NCBI RefSeq assembly: GCF_009711975.1 | Contig: NZ_VIKW01000016.1 | Coordinates: forward strand, 1 to 64,000 | Direction: 5' to 3' | Length of the DNA stretch: 64,000 bases | Origin: Anabaena sp. UHCC 0204 | GTDB lineage: Bacteria > Cyanobacteriota > Cyanobacteriia > Cyanobacteriales > Nostocaceae | In this document: piece after piece, positions 35,179-44,394 of the stretch | Position numbering within the stretch: the stretch's first letter is position 1 | Layout: the number at the start of each line of letters is the position of its first letter | Notes under the pieces: model-generated | Database searches by the model: none | The model's input: only the letters and a program-made list of their open reading frames with translations | What the model was told of the DNA's origin: nothing | Translations under genes and position numbers: made by a program

Positions 35179-35877
35179 TTAGCTAACTAAACTGACTTTG
35201 CCGGTATCTAAGTCGTAATAACCACCAACTATTTGAAGTTTGTTCAATTTGATTAATTCCAATAGCACTGGTGATGCTTTTAAATTATCAATTTGTACTA
35301 AAATGTTGGCTTTACAGGCGTTTTCTAATCTATCTCCAGGTTGCCCTTGAGATTTTTCTACACCAGGCTTAATTGCCTCTAATAAACTACCAATTTGTCC
35401 TGGTACTTGTGCGCCTTTGATTGTGGCATCTACAGCACCACATCTTTCATGGCCTAATACCATAATCACTTTCGCACCTAATACTAAGCTGCCAAATTCT
35501 AGGCTACCAATTTCTTCTGGTGTGGCAATATTACCAGCAACACGACAGACAAATAAATCTCCTAAACCTTGATCAAAAACTATTTCTGCTGGGACTCTGG
35601 AATCTGCACAACCAAGAATAGAAGCAAAAGGTTTTTGTCCTTTGGCAACTTCTCGTAAGCGTGTAGAACCTTGATTTCCATAGCGACGTTTTCTGTTCGC
35701 AAATCTATCATTACCATCCATTAATAATTGTAAGGCTTCATCCGCAGAAATGTTATTTTGGGCTACGGCTGGTTCAGGTGTAATTAGATGGGAAGAAACT
35801 GCAACGGCGACTCCGGCACTAATTATGCCTGTACCTATTTGTAGTAAATTGCGGCGAGAAAGTTGTTTGTTAATCAA
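35179..35877 (-). CDS. Beta-type carbonic anhydrase with twin-arginine signal
   Basis: The 232-residue protein opens MINKQLSRRNLLQIGTG, a twin-arginine motif followed by a hydrophobic stretch and AVAQ cleavage site. The beta carbonic anhydrase core follows: CADSRVPAEIVFDQGLGDLF (first Cys and Asp), VLGHERCGAVDATIKG (His and second Cys). Zn ligands Cys, His, Cys and the Asp-Arg dyad are present. It is likely exported to the thylakoid or periplasm, where it could supply or trap CO2 for the NDH-1 complex. It lies between ndhF and ndhD. Confidence 0.9.
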   Translation of the reverse strand: MINKQLSRRNLLQIGTGIISAGVAVAVSSHLITPEPAVAQNNISADEALQLLMDGNDRFANRKRRYGNQGSTRLREVAKGQKPFASILGCADSRVPAEIVFDQGLGDLFVCRVAGNIATPEEIGSLEFGSLVLGAKVIMVLGHERCGAVDATIKGAQVPGQIGSLLEAIKPGVEKSQGQPGDRLENACKANILVQIDNLKASPVLLELIKLNKLQIVGGYYDLDTGKVSLVS

Positions 35878-35950
35878 TGGATTATCCTTCCGATGATTTG
35901 GATGACAATTATTATTTTAAATTATCATTGGTAATCTAAATCATAGATAT

Positions 35951-37810
35951 TTAAAAAATTAAATCTATGAGTTGAATTCCCCAAAAAGGCCATGTTACAC
36001 AAGCACCTAAAAATCCGACTCCTAAGAGAACTGTTAAGGCATAAAATTGAGTTTGTCCATTGTTGCTATATTTCAATCCTTCCCCACCTAATAGAGAAAA
36101 TAAACCTACAAAGTTGACGATACCATCAACTACAAATCTATCCAACATATCGGCAAATTTGGAAAGTTGGGCAACACCGAAAATAATGGTAACTTTGTAA
36201 AGTTTAGGTGTATAAAAATCGTAAGCAAGTAAATCTTGTAAACCTTGCCAAGGTAAACGAATTGGTTTAGGAATGTTGCCTAAATAGATGACGCTGCTAA
36301 GACTACAACCAAAGATACTTGACCAAATTAATAGTAGTGCGACATCTTTATTTAATGTTGCCCAATCGGGAAGTAATGATAAACTTTGCAATACTAAAGG
36401 TAGATGTAAAACAAAGCCAGATAAAATCATCATTGGTAAAACCATTAACCATAAGGCTTCAGGACAACGTTCACTCATTTGTTTGGGTTTACCTCCAAAG
36501 ATTAAACCAAATTCTCTTGTTAAACTGAATGCAGTTAAGGCATTTACAACAATAACTATTCCTACTAAAATTGGTTGTGTTGTCCATAAACCATCAGCTA
36601 ATTTAAACAACGCCCAAAAACTACCTAAAGGGGGAAAACCAATTAAACCCAATGTACCGACAATAAATGCTAAACCGGAGATGGGACGACGTGACCACAA
36701 TCCACCAAGTTGGGTAATATCTTGGGTGATACTGTTCCAAACAATTCCGCCGGTACTCATGACTAACAATGCAGAGGCGAGGGCATGGGTGAGGACTAAT
36801 AATAGTGCGGCTTCGTCTTGCTGTGTGCCTACGGCAATAAATACCAATCCCATGTAAGCACTAACAGAGTAGGATAAACAGCGTTTAATGTCAATTTGAG
36901 CGATCGCAATTAATGAAGCACCAATGGCTGTGACTGCGCCAATAGCAACTATTGTAGAAGATGCTACGGGGGATAAACTAAACACAGGTTGCAATTTGAT
37001 TAGTACATAAGCACCACTGGCAACTACCACCGAACTCCGCAAAATTGTACTAGGAACGGGTCCCTCCATGGCCTCATCTAACCACAAATGCAAGGGAAAC
37101 TGAGCGCATTTACCCATTGGTCCGGCAATTAATCCCAAACATACTAAGGTAATAATTGTGGGGTCAACATTCGCCGTAGCCGCCCATTCCGCTAACTCTG
37201 CATAATTCCAAGTTCCTGAAAGTGTCCAAAGTCCCAAGACACCCATTAATAAAAACAAGTCTCCTACCCGTTTGGTTAAAAAAGCATCTCGCGCCCCAGT
37301 TACTACTAAGGGCTGACTAAACCACAAACCTACTAATAAGTAAGTTCCCAAGGTGAGGATTTCCAGAATTACATAACTGAAGAATAAATCGTTACACAAG
37401 GCTAAGGCACAAAGACCAGCTTCAAATAATCCTAATAAGGAAAAGAAACGTCCCCACCCCCAATCCATTTCCATGTAACCAATAGCAAATATCTGCGCCA
37501 GGAAATTCAAGCCGGTAATAACAATTAACGCCCCAACACTGACGGCAGAAATCTCTAAATTAATGGTCAGGTCTAGACCTGCTGTAGATAACCAACGAAT
37601 AAATACTTCTTGGGGTGGATAATTCCAAGTCGCTGGGAAAGCCAGGACAGCATGAGAAAATGATAAAAAGGTCATGACCACATTGACATATCCCGCTGGT
37701 CTAGGACCTGTTTTCCGAATAATGCCCGGCGACCAAGGTATGGCTAAAAGCCCACCAATTAAAGCATAAATAGGAATCAGCCAAACAGTGTCTAGAAAAT
37801 ACTGAGCCAT
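35951..37810 (-). CDS. ndhF3: NDH-1 subunit NdhF, CO2-uptake form
   Basis: The 619-residue protein (MAQYFLDTVWLIPIYALIGG) has around 15 helices and the antiporter-like core (FPLHLWLDEAMEGPVPSTIL). The length fits the F3/F4 forms of the CO2-uptake complexes. It starts the operon ndhF - carbonic anhydrase - ndhD - cup, which encodes the CO2-uptake arm of NDH-1. Expression is probably induced by low inorganic carbon, by analogy with other cyanobacteria. Confidence 0.87.
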   Translation of the reverse strand: MAQYFLDTVWLIPIYALIGGLLAIPWSPGIIRKTGPRPAGYVNVVMTFLSFSHAVLAFPATWNYPPQEVFIRWLSTAGLDLTINLEISAVSVGALIVITGLNFLAQIFAIGYMEMDWGWGRFFSLLGLFEAGLCALALCNDLFFSYVILEILTLGTYLLVGLWFSQPLVVTGARDAFLTKRVGDLFLLMGVLGLWTLSGTWNYAELAEWAATANVDPTIITLVCLGLIAGPMGKCAQFPLHLWLDEAMEGPVPSTILRSSVVVASGAYVLIKLQPVFSLSPVASSTIVAIGAVTAIGASLIAIAQIDIKRCLSYSVSAYMGLVFIAVGTQQDEAALLLVLTHALASALLVMSTGGIVWNSITQDITQLGGLWSRRPISGLAFIVGTLGLIGFPPLGSFWALFKLADGLWTTQPILVGIVIVVNALTAFSLTREFGLIFGGKPKQMSERCPEALWLMVLPMMILSGFVLHLPLVLQSLSLLPDWATLNKDVALLLIWSSIFGCSLSSVIYLGNIPKPIRLPWQGLQDLLAYDFYTPKLYKVTIIFGVAQLSKFADMLDRFVVDGIVNFVGLFSLLGGEGLKYSNNGQTQFYALTVLLGVGFLGACVTWPFWGIQLIDLIF

Positions 37811-38112
37811 TCAATTACCTCTATAGTTTACAGCCAAACTTAAAGAAAATACATTAATTAGCGTTGATCCCCATCCACCTAGTGATGATAGATCAGAAAA
37901 TTTATTTTTGCTTAATATTGTTAGATTTAGCTTACCGTTATCTGGGTCAAAAAGAAATTATTTAATTAGACAAATCTGCGATGCTTCCGCTAAATAATTC
38001 TTATCTTTCCAGGAATTGAAATATCAAATAGTAACTATAAGTATCAATCTATGGATTTATTTTTGAATAGTATATGTAGTCGGAAGGGGCGGCATTTTCC
38101 ACCCCGTCTTAT
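37811..38112. other. Upstream region of the CO2-uptake operon
   Basis: Roughly 300 AT-rich bases lead into ndhF. This is where a LysR-type CcmR/NdhR site would be expected, but I cannot fix one by eye. No ORF of note. Confidence 0.4.
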
Positions 38113-38307
38113 TCACACTTTAGGGATTATGTCAAGCTGCAAATTAGGAAAATTACTTTCTGCAATGATTACTGGTATATTGATTTGGCTAATGGGTGCT
38201 GGTTTCATATCCCGATAATCGAGGATTTGGACAACAATGAGGTAGGCGATCGCTAAAAGTATAGAAATTGCACCTGTAATAATTGCAACTATTTGAGAAC
38301 GGTTCAT
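38113..38307 (-). CDS. Small membrane protein of 64 residues
   Basis: The product begins MNRSQIVAIITGAISILLAI and contains one membrane helix, then a soluble tail (MKPAPISQINIPVIIAE). I chose ATG 38307 with a GCAGGA ribosome site; five residues upstream an ATG exists without it. It looks like a conserved cyanobacterial hypothetical protein. It is not obviously tied to its neighbours. Confidence 0.6.
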   Translation of the reverse strand: MNRSQIVAIITGAISILLAIAYLIVVQILDYRDMKPAPISQINIPVIIAESNFPNLQLDIIPKV

Positions 38308-38619
38308 GAGTGTTTCCTGCAAATTAAGTTATTGTTACCTTTCTATATCCACATTGCCATAAACTCTGAAATCAGTTCCATTTGCCAAAATATATCTGAA
38401 GCTGATAAGATAACGACAACAAAATAACAGCATATAGCAATAAATTAATATGTTTAATTTAAAAGCGATTAAAGTGTTCGCAGAGTGTGTGCTTTGGCAC
38501 TCAGCGATCCACAGAAATTTCCCAACAAATGTCATATTTTCTTTGACGACAAAATCAGCTATATGTCTAAACTAGTTTTTTCGCTTACAAATACACAAAC
38601 ACATCATAATAATTGAATT
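38308..38619. other. Intergenic region between the small protein and tdeIII
   Basis: Roughly 310 bases. A minus-strand frame (38335-38535) ends with ILANGTDFRVYGNVDIER, which could be the tail of an old gene, but it lacks a start and family match. Otherwise nothing is seen. Confidence 0.35.
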
Positions 38620-39420
38620 ATGGATGAGTATATTAAACAGATAATTAAAGAAAATCTCAAAAAATCAATTAGGAATTTTTTCAAAGGTAAGAAAATAGAA
38701 AATTACCAAGTATTAGATGATATTTTCCCCAAAGAAAGACGCATACGTTCTCTGATTGGTGGACTAGAAACAAGTTTAGGAACAACTTGTTGGGAACCTA
38801 TAGCCAAAACTTTAGCAGAATTAAATGGATTTGAAATCATTACCGAAAAAATATTACGTCCTCAACCATTTCCTAAAGAATTAGATATTGAATTAAACAA
38901 ATTAATTTATGAACGTGAAAATAAACATAATGGAAATATGATTTGTACTCAAGAATGCATACACCGCCTTAAACAAGCTGCTGTAAAAATTAATCCTGAA
39001 GAAATTATTAAATATACATCTCCTCCTTCTGGAACAGGAGTAGATATTCACTTTTCAAAAAATTGTATTGAATATATTTTTGATATTAAAACCACACAAC
39101 CAAATCAGGGTGGTTTCAAAGGATTTAACAAACAAATTCTAGAATGGTATGCTTACAGATTTGCTAAAAATCCTGATGCTAACTTAGAAGCGCGTATTGC
39201 TATTCCTTTTAATCCTTTTAAAAAATCTTGGTATGAAAAGCAAAAAAGTATGTTATCTAGTTCTCCTCTAGATATTACCCAAGATATATGGGTTGAAAAT
39301 GAATTTTGGGATTTTTGTTCAGGAAAGGAAAATACATTTGAGGAGTTACAATCACTTTTTGTTGAATTAGGACAAGAAAACTTTGCAGCAGAATTTCATG
39401 ATATTTTTTATTCAAATTAG
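38620..39420 (+). CDS. TdeIII-like type II restriction endonuclease
   Basis: The 266-residue protein has ERRIRSLIGGLETSLGTTCWEP near residue 38 and a PD-(D/E)xK-like site, VDIHFSKNCIEYIFDIKTTQP, near residue 145. This matches the TdeIII family, whose members cut GGNCC. It ends one base before the convergent methyltransferase stop. The recognition sequence is inferred from family resemblance. Confidence 0.75.
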   Translation: MDEYIKQIIKENLKKSIRNFFKGKKIENYQVLDDIFPKERRIRSLIGGLETSLGTTCWEPIAKTLAELNGFEIITEKILRPQPFPKELDIELNKLIYERENKHNGNMICTQECIHRLKQAAVKINPEEIIKYTSPPSGTGVDIHFSKNCIEYIFDIKTTQPNQGGFKGFNKQILEWYAYRFAKNPDANLEARIAIPFNPFKKSWYEKQKSMLSSSPLDITQDIWVENEFWDFCSGKENTFEELQSLFVELGQENFAAEFHDIFYSN

Positions 39421-39421
39421 T

Positions 39422-40789
39422 TTAGATATCAAGAATTCTCAGTAATTCTTTAGCTACATACTCAACTACAGGTACAGGGACTGCATTACCAAACTGTTTT
39501 TTAGCAACTTCATCTTTTTTATGGTATTCAAAATTCACAGGAAATCCTTGTAATTTACAAGCGTGTTTTGCAGTAATAGGTATATATTTCTGCGGTTGAT
39601 AAATTTTCTCTAGGAAAAGATTTTTATATTCCTGTGGATGAGTAGCATGAATAGATACAGTTGCAATATAGTCTTTACCACCAGTAGCAGTTAAAGTTGG
39701 AAAAATATCAGCCGTAGGTAAAATAATTCTATAAATATTATTAATACCGGTCATATTTTTAGAGTTTACAAATTCATATTTATGATCAGAGGTTAACCGG
39801 AATATTCCTTTTTTAACTAAAATATTTAATTCATTTATCTCTATATCAATTATTATTTCTCGAAAATTATCAAAAGATAAAGGATTACCATCTTTATTGC
39901 CATATTTCTTACTTCTTCTATATTTGAGAAGTGTTAAGCAAATCATTTTTTCTCTATCACTGGTATTGATAATATCCCAAGAATGAATTGTTGTATGTCC
40001 ATTTCTTAAATCAGAAAAAATGAAAAAATCATTTAACTCATCATCTTTTTGAAATCTGGTTCTTGATGGTGGAATTACCCCTTTAAACAAGGTATTTGCA
40101 TCTAGTTTAACTTTTTCAACAAAATTAATATTTTTCAATTCATCCAAAATATCTAAAACTTTTGGGTGAATATTCAAAGGTTTAGGGAATTTATATTCCT
40201 GACATCCTTCTATATCTTTTCTAATTCCAACAATAAAAACTCTCTCTCTATTTTGAGGTAAACCAAAATCGTAAGCATTAATAACTTTCCATTTAACGCA
40301 ATATCCTATATTTACCAATTCATTAAGAATCAGTTCCAAATTATCCCGATTTTTAGGACTTGCTAATCCACTAACATTTTCAAAAATAAATCCTTGAGGT
40401 TGATTTTTATTCACTAGTCGAATGACATCAAACCATAATTTTCCTCTAGGATCTTCAAATCCCCTTAAACAACCAGCAACAGACCAGGGTTGACAAGGAA
40501 CACCACCAACAATTATGTCAATATTGGGTGGAAGATCGCTAATATTGGTAATATCTCCTAACTCAATTTCATGTTTATTAAAGTAATTAATGAAATTTTG
40601 CTGATAAACATTAATTGCTTGTTTGTCTATTTCAGAATATCCTAAACATTGACCACCTAATTTATTTAAAGCAATTCTAAAGCCACCAATACCAGCAAAA
40701 AGATCAATAAAAGTAAATTGTTTTTGGTGAGTCACTAATTGTAGAGGCAATTCTATTTGTTTTGCTATTGGTAAAAATATAGATTTCAT
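39422..40789 (-). CDS. C5 cytosine DNA methyltransferase
   Basis: The 455-residue protein has the classic motifs: FIDLFAGIGGFRIAL (I), GGVPCQPWSVAG (IV, catalytic Cys), FENVSGLASP (VI), QNRERVFIVG (VIII) and GNAVPVPVVEYVAKEL (X). It is the cognate modification enzyme of the convergent TdeIII-like endonuclease. The target recognition domain between motifs VIII and IX is long and probably reads GGNCC. Low-GC content and a local AT-rich flank suggest lateral acquisition. Confidence 0.9.
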   Translation of the reverse strand: MKSIFLPIAKQIELPLQLVTHQKQFTFIDLFAGIGGFRIALNKLGGQCLGYSEIDKQAINVYQQNFINYFNKHEIELGDITNISDLPPNIDIIVGGVPCQPWSVAGCLRGFEDPRGKLWFDVIRLVNKNQPQGFIFENVSGLASPKNRDNLELILNELVNIGYCVKWKVINAYDFGLPQNRERVFIVGIRKDIEGCQEYKFPKPLNIHPKVLDILDELKNINFVEKVKLDANTLFKGVIPPSRTRFQKDDELNDFFIFSDLRNGHTTIHSWDIINTSDREKMICLTLLKYRRSKKYGNKDGNPLSFDNFREIIIDIEINELNILVKKGIFRLTSDHKYEFVNSKNMTGINNIYRIILPTADIFPTLTATGGKDYIATVSIHATHPQEYKNLFLEKIYQPQKYIPITAKHACKLQGFPVNFEYHKKDEVAKKQFGNAVPVPVVEYVAKELLRILDI

Positions 40790-41058
40790 ATTTGTTAGCT
40801 AATTTTATCAACTAACTATTAATAGTTATAAACTTAGTATATCATCAAATATACAAAGTTTCCAGTTTTTAACCCGGTGACAACCACTTTACTTCTAAAA
40901 TACAAGGTTGGGTTAAAAACCAAAATTCAACAAACTCACATAAATAGTAGATTTACCCTCTTTCTACCTAACCTGCAATTTTTCTAGCTGAAACTCCTTG
41001 GTTTATGTATCCAGCAAAGATAGTATCAATATATAGAACTTTGCTGGAATTAACCGTT
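40790..41058. other. Intergenic region upstream of cruP
   Basis: About 270 bases between divergent genes. They are AT-rich, with no repeat or ORF recognised, and presumably hold the promoters for both. Confidence 0.4.
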
Positions 41059-42600
41059 ATGTCACTAACTGAAGAAATTCTCTCTCAACTACCAGGCGAT
41101 ATTTTAGGCGGTTTACGACGCACAGATAGCATTTTAACATCCCTCCGCGCCAATAACGCACCCATACCCAACGTTGTTAAAGAAAGTCCAGAAAATTTAG
41201 ACTCCGTGGAATTTGACGTGATTATCTGCGGGGGAACTTTGGGAATTTTAATCGGTTGCGCTTTAGCCGTGCGTGGTTTACGGGTAGCATTACTAGAAAG
41301 GGGAATTTTGCGCGGAAGAGAACAGGAATGGAATATTTCTCGCAAAGAATTGGAAGTATTTCGGGAATTGGACTTGTTAACAGCAGCAGAATTAACAAAA
41401 ACTATTGTTACTGAATATAACCCCGCACGAGTCAGTTTTCAAGAAGGTACAGAAGTTTGGGTAGAAGATGTTCTTAATATTGGTGTAGATCCTATTTATC
41501 TACTGGAAACTTTAAAAACCCGTTTTCTGAATGTTGGCGGAAAGTTATTTGAAAATACACCATTTAGTGATATTGTAATTCACCCAAATGGAGTCATAGT
41601 AAATAACCAATTTACCGGAAAATTGTTACTGGATGCAATGGGGAATCTTTCACCAATTAGCCAACAAGCACGTCAAGGAAAAAAACCAGATGCGCTTTGT
41701 TTAGTTGTGGGAACTTGTGCGAAAGGATTTCCGGAAAATAACTCCGGGGATTTGTTGTTATCTTTCACGGCTTTGGAAAATCAATGTCAATATTTTTGGG
41801 AAGCTTTTCCAGCCAAAGATGGAAGAACTACATATTTATTTACCTATATGGATGCAGATCCACAACGATTGAGTTTAGAAACTTTATTTGATGAATATTT
41901 ACGCCTGTTACCAGAATATCAAGGTGTGGAAATTAATGAATTAAATTTTCAAAGGGCGTTGTTTGGTTTCTTTCCTAGCTATCGTCAAAGTCCTCTCCAA
42001 ACCCTTTGGAATCGGATTGTACCAGTGGGAGATAGTAGCGGAAATCAATCACCTTTAAGTTTTGGTGGTTTTGGGGCGATGGTGCGTCATTTACAAAGGT
42101 TAACTTTGGGAATTGAAGAAGCATTAAAAACTGATCAATTATCTGCTCAATCTTTAGCAATATTGCAACCCTATCAGCCGAGTTTAAGTGTAACTTGGTT
42201 ATTTCAAAAAGCGATGAGTGTAGGTGTAAATCAGAAAATTGATCCCCATCAAATTAACGCTTTACTCTCGGCTGTCTTTGCCCAAATGCAGCAGTTAGGT
42301 ACACCTGTTTTAAAACCTTTTTTACAAGATATTGTCCAGTTTACAGCGTTAACCCAAACTTTGTTAAAAACTGGTTTATCTCATCCTTTATTAGTTGCCA
42401 AAATTATCCCCCAAGTTGGTTTATTGAGTTTAATGGATTGGATGTTACATTATGTAAATTTAAGTGTGTATACTGGGTTGTTTTCTCTGACTCCCATGTT
42501 AGAACTATTAGTTAATAATTTACCAGCAGAAAAACAATATTATTGGCATCGGTTAATAGATCAATGGAAATTTGGATCAGGTCGTGATTATGATGAATAA
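41059..42600 (+). CDS. cruP: CruP, lycopene-cyclase-like flavoprotein
   Basis: The 513-residue protein has an FAD-binding fold with FDVIICGGTLGILIGCALAV. The segments RGREQEWNISRKELEVF and VEDVLNIGVDPIYLLE match CruP of cyanobacteria and plants, a paralogue of the lycopene cyclase CruA with little cyclase activity and a role in carotenoid oxidative stress response. I chose MSLTEEILSQL at ATG 41059. The last 68 bases with the stop codon region are repeated at 44323-44390. Confidence 0.87.
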   Translation: MSLTEEILSQLPGDILGGLRRTDSILTSLRANNAPIPNVVKESPENLDSVEFDVIICGGTLGILIGCALAVRGLRVALLERGILRGREQEWNISRKELEVFRELDLLTAAELTKTIVTEYNPARVSFQEGTEVWVEDVLNIGVDPIYLLETLKTRFLNVGGKLFENTPFSDIVIHPNGVIVNNQFTGKLLLDAMGNLSPISQQARQGKKPDALCLVVGTCAKGFPENNSGDLLLSFTALENQCQYFWEAFPAKDGRTTYLFTYMDADPQRLSLETLFDEYLRLLPEYQGVEINELNFQRALFGFFPSYRQSPLQTLWNRIVPVGDSSGNQSPLSFGGFGAMVRHLQRLTLGIEEALKTDQLSAQSLAILQPYQPSLSVTWLFQKAMSVGVNQKIDPHQINALLSAVFAQMQQLGTPVLKPFLQDIVQFTALTQTLLKTGLSHPLLVAKIIPQVGLLSLMDWMLHYVNLSVYTGLFSLTPMLELLVNNLPAEKQYYWHRLIDQWKFGSGRDYDE

Positions 42601-42610
42601 TATTTAAGGA
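42543..42610 (+). repeat. Direct repeat copy 1: intact cruP 3' end
   Basis: The segment TTGGCATCGGTTAATAGATC through TAAGGA matches 44323-44390 with five differences in 68 positions. It covers the last codons, the stop and ten bases beyond. It lies at the true end of cruP. Confidence 0.88.
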
Positions 42611-42631
42611 CATCAAAATAAGGAGATAGAT

Positions 42632-43171
42632 GTGTTATACAATATATATTTTCCCTGGTTAATGATGACAACAGAATCAGGTTTTCTTTTCACACCTCCC
42701 TGGTTTTGGTTAATTAGTGGTTTAGTTTTAATCATTGGAGATATACTATTCTTTAAAAAACTATCGCCTAATTTTCGCTTTATTGGTGTATCTATGGGGG
42801 TGGGTGCAATATTTGTGGCGACTGTTTTATGGCGTAGTGGTATTTATTTCGGGATCAAATGGGAACACCTGATGTATGATGAATTTGAAACCCAAATATT
42901 TTACTGGATGGGTGTTTCTTTATCTCTGATCATCTGGATACGTCCTGTATTAATTCCTCGCAAAAAATTTACTATTCAAGCTGCCCAAGAAGCCACAACT
43001 TTGACAGAGATTTTACCAGGAAAACCGGGTAGAGTCTTGTATGAAGGTAGTTCTTGGCAAGCTAGTTGTGCTAATGCTGAAGGTGCGATCGCGGCTGATC
43101 AAAAAGTTTATGTTTTACGAAGAGAAGGTAATACTTTAATCGTGGCATCAGAGGCATTTTTTAACAACTAA
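42632..43171 (+). CDS. NfeD-like membrane protein
   Basis: The 179-residue protein has three or four helices (FWLISGLVLIIGDILFFKK and others) and a C-terminal OB-fold-like region (LPGKPGRVLYEGSSWQASC). A GTG start at 42632 has an excellent AAGGAG ribosome site seven bases upstream. NfeD proteins are usually paired with slipins or stomatins; the next gene is such a protein. The NfeD-slipin pair is placed between the two cruP-end repeats. Confidence 0.8.
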   Translation: MLYNIYFPWLMMTTESGFLFTPPWFWLISGLVLIIGDILFFKKLSPNFRFIGVSMGVGAIFVATVLWRSGIYFGIKWEHLMYDEFETQIFYWMGVSLSLIIWIRPVLIPRKKFTIQAAQEATTLTEILPGKPGRVLYEGSSWQASCANAEGAIAADQKVYVLRREGNTLIVASEAFFNN

Positions 43172-43217
43172 TTGGTTGATAAATATATTTCATTGAGTTA
43201 TTTGGGGGTAATTGATT

Positions 43218-44156
43218 ATGCAACTATTACTTTTTTTAGCAGGTACGATTATTGCTGCTAGTGTTGGTGCTAGTAGTATTAAAATTGTCAAACAAGGAGA
43301 TGAAGCTTTAGTAGAATTTTTAGGGCGATATGATGGTAAAAAGTTAGAACCAGGGCTGAATTTTGTCACTCCATTTATATCGCACGTGGTGTGTACAGAA
43401 ACAAAACGGGAACGAGTTTTAGAAATTCCACCGCAAAATTGTATTACCCGTGATAACGTCTCAATTACAGTAGATGCGGTGGTTTATTGGCAGGTAATGG
43501 ATATTGAAAAAGCCTATTATCGGGTGCAAAATCTCCAATCTGCAATGGTGAATTTAGTTTTAACTCAAATTCGGGCGGAGTTGGGGAAGTTGGAGTTAAA
43601 TCAGACATTTACAGCGCGAACAGAAGTAAATGAAATGTTATTAAGAGAACTGGATATTTCCACTGAACCTTGGGGCGTGAAGGTGAGACGGGTGGAACTG
43701 CGGGATATAGTTCCTTCTAAGACAGTACAAGGGGCGATGGAATTACAAATGTCCGCAGAACGGAAGAAACAGGCGACTATTTTAACCTCAGAAGGGGATA
43801 GAGAATCAGCAATTAATACAGCCAGAGGTAAAGCAGAAGCCAATATTATCGCCGCAGAAGCTCGTCATAAGGTAGCAATTTTAGATGCACAGTCACAAAA
43901 ACAACAGCAGATATTAAAAGCAGCGGGAACTGCGGAAGCAATGGATATAATTGCGAAAAAACTCAAGGAAGATACCACTAATACTCAGGCTTTACAATAT
44001 TTGTTGGTGCAAAATTATTTGGAAATGGGATTAGAAATTGGCAGTAGTGAAAGTAGCAAAGTTTTGTTTATGGACCCGCGCACAATTCCCGCAACTTTGG
44101 ATGGAATGCGATCGCTTATTTCCGAAGTATCTAATAATGAAGAGATGAAAGTTTAA
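43218..44156 (+). CDS. Slipin/stomatin-like SPFH-domain protein
   Basis: This protein of about 312 residues starts [19 protein letters not shown] with one membrane helix. The SPFH band-7 domain follows ([19 protein letters not shown] and [16 protein letters not shown]), then a long helical, coiled-coil-like C-terminus rich in Ala and Glu. It should form membrane scaffold oligomers. I prefer ATG 43218 over the TTG at 43212. It forms a two-gene unit with the NfeD-like protein. Confidence 0.85.
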   Translation: MQLLLFLAGTIIAASVGASSIKIVKQGDEALVEFLGRYDGKKLEPGLNFVTPFISHVVCTETKRERVLEIPPQNCITRDNVSITVDAVVYWQVMDIEKAYYRVQNLQSAMVNLVLTQIRAELGKLELNQTFTARTEVNEMLLRELDISTEPWGVKVRRVELRDIVPSKTVQGAMELQMSAERKKQATILTSEGDRESAINTARGKAEANIIAAEARHKVAILDAQSQKQQQILKAAGTAEAMDIIAKKLKEDTTNTQALQYLLVQNYLEMGLEIGSSESSKVLFMDPRTIPATLDGMRSLISEVSNNEEMKV

Positions 44157-44171
44157 AATTAGCGCAGCTTT

Positions 44172-44204
44172 AGATCCGCGACTTCTTAAATAAGTTGGGG
44201 ATCT
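44172..44204. terminator. Hairpin after the slipin gene
   Basis: AGATCCGCGACTTCTT and AAGTTGGGGATCT form an imperfect palindrome of the same family as 7021-7053 and 45131-45165. It probably terminates the slipin transcript and marks the edge of the duplicated block. Confidence 0.5.
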
Positions 44205-44211
44205 GATTAAC

Positions 44212-44322
44212 TTCTATTTCTCATATCTAAAAACTTCAATTGTTGATATAAACATTCACGAGTGTGCATATCTGCCATTAATTCATCTGTTGTGGTATTC
44301 AGAACCACAGATAAGCCATTAT
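44212..44322 (-). pseudogene. Internally deleted scrap of the panE 3' region
   Basis: Bases 44212-44254 match 45180-45222 and 44259-44322 match 45455-45518, with scattered differences. About 230 bases of panE (45223-45454) are absent between them. The piece has no start or intact frame. The hairpin preceding it corresponds to the hairpin preceding the real panE, so hairpin plus panE end were duplicated together. Confidence 0.85.
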
Positions 44323-44390
44323 TTGGCATCGGTTAATAGATAAATGGCAGTTTGGATCAGGTCGTGATTATGATGAATAATAACTAAGGA
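44323..44390 (+). pseudogene. Duplicated cruP 3' fragment
   Basis: The fragment ends with the cruP stop codon (TAA at 44378-44380), five bases before the ribosome site of the next gene. Two amino acids differ from the intact gene (Gln-Lys swapped positions). It joins the panE scrap directly, sharing a few bases of microhomology (ATTAT-TTGG). Confidence 0.88.
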
Positions 44391-44394
44391 TAAG

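Noticed and set aside
38335-38535. Minus-strand frame of 66 residues
   Set aside because: No ribosome site or family; composition looks random apart from its last 18 residues, so it is at best a fragment.
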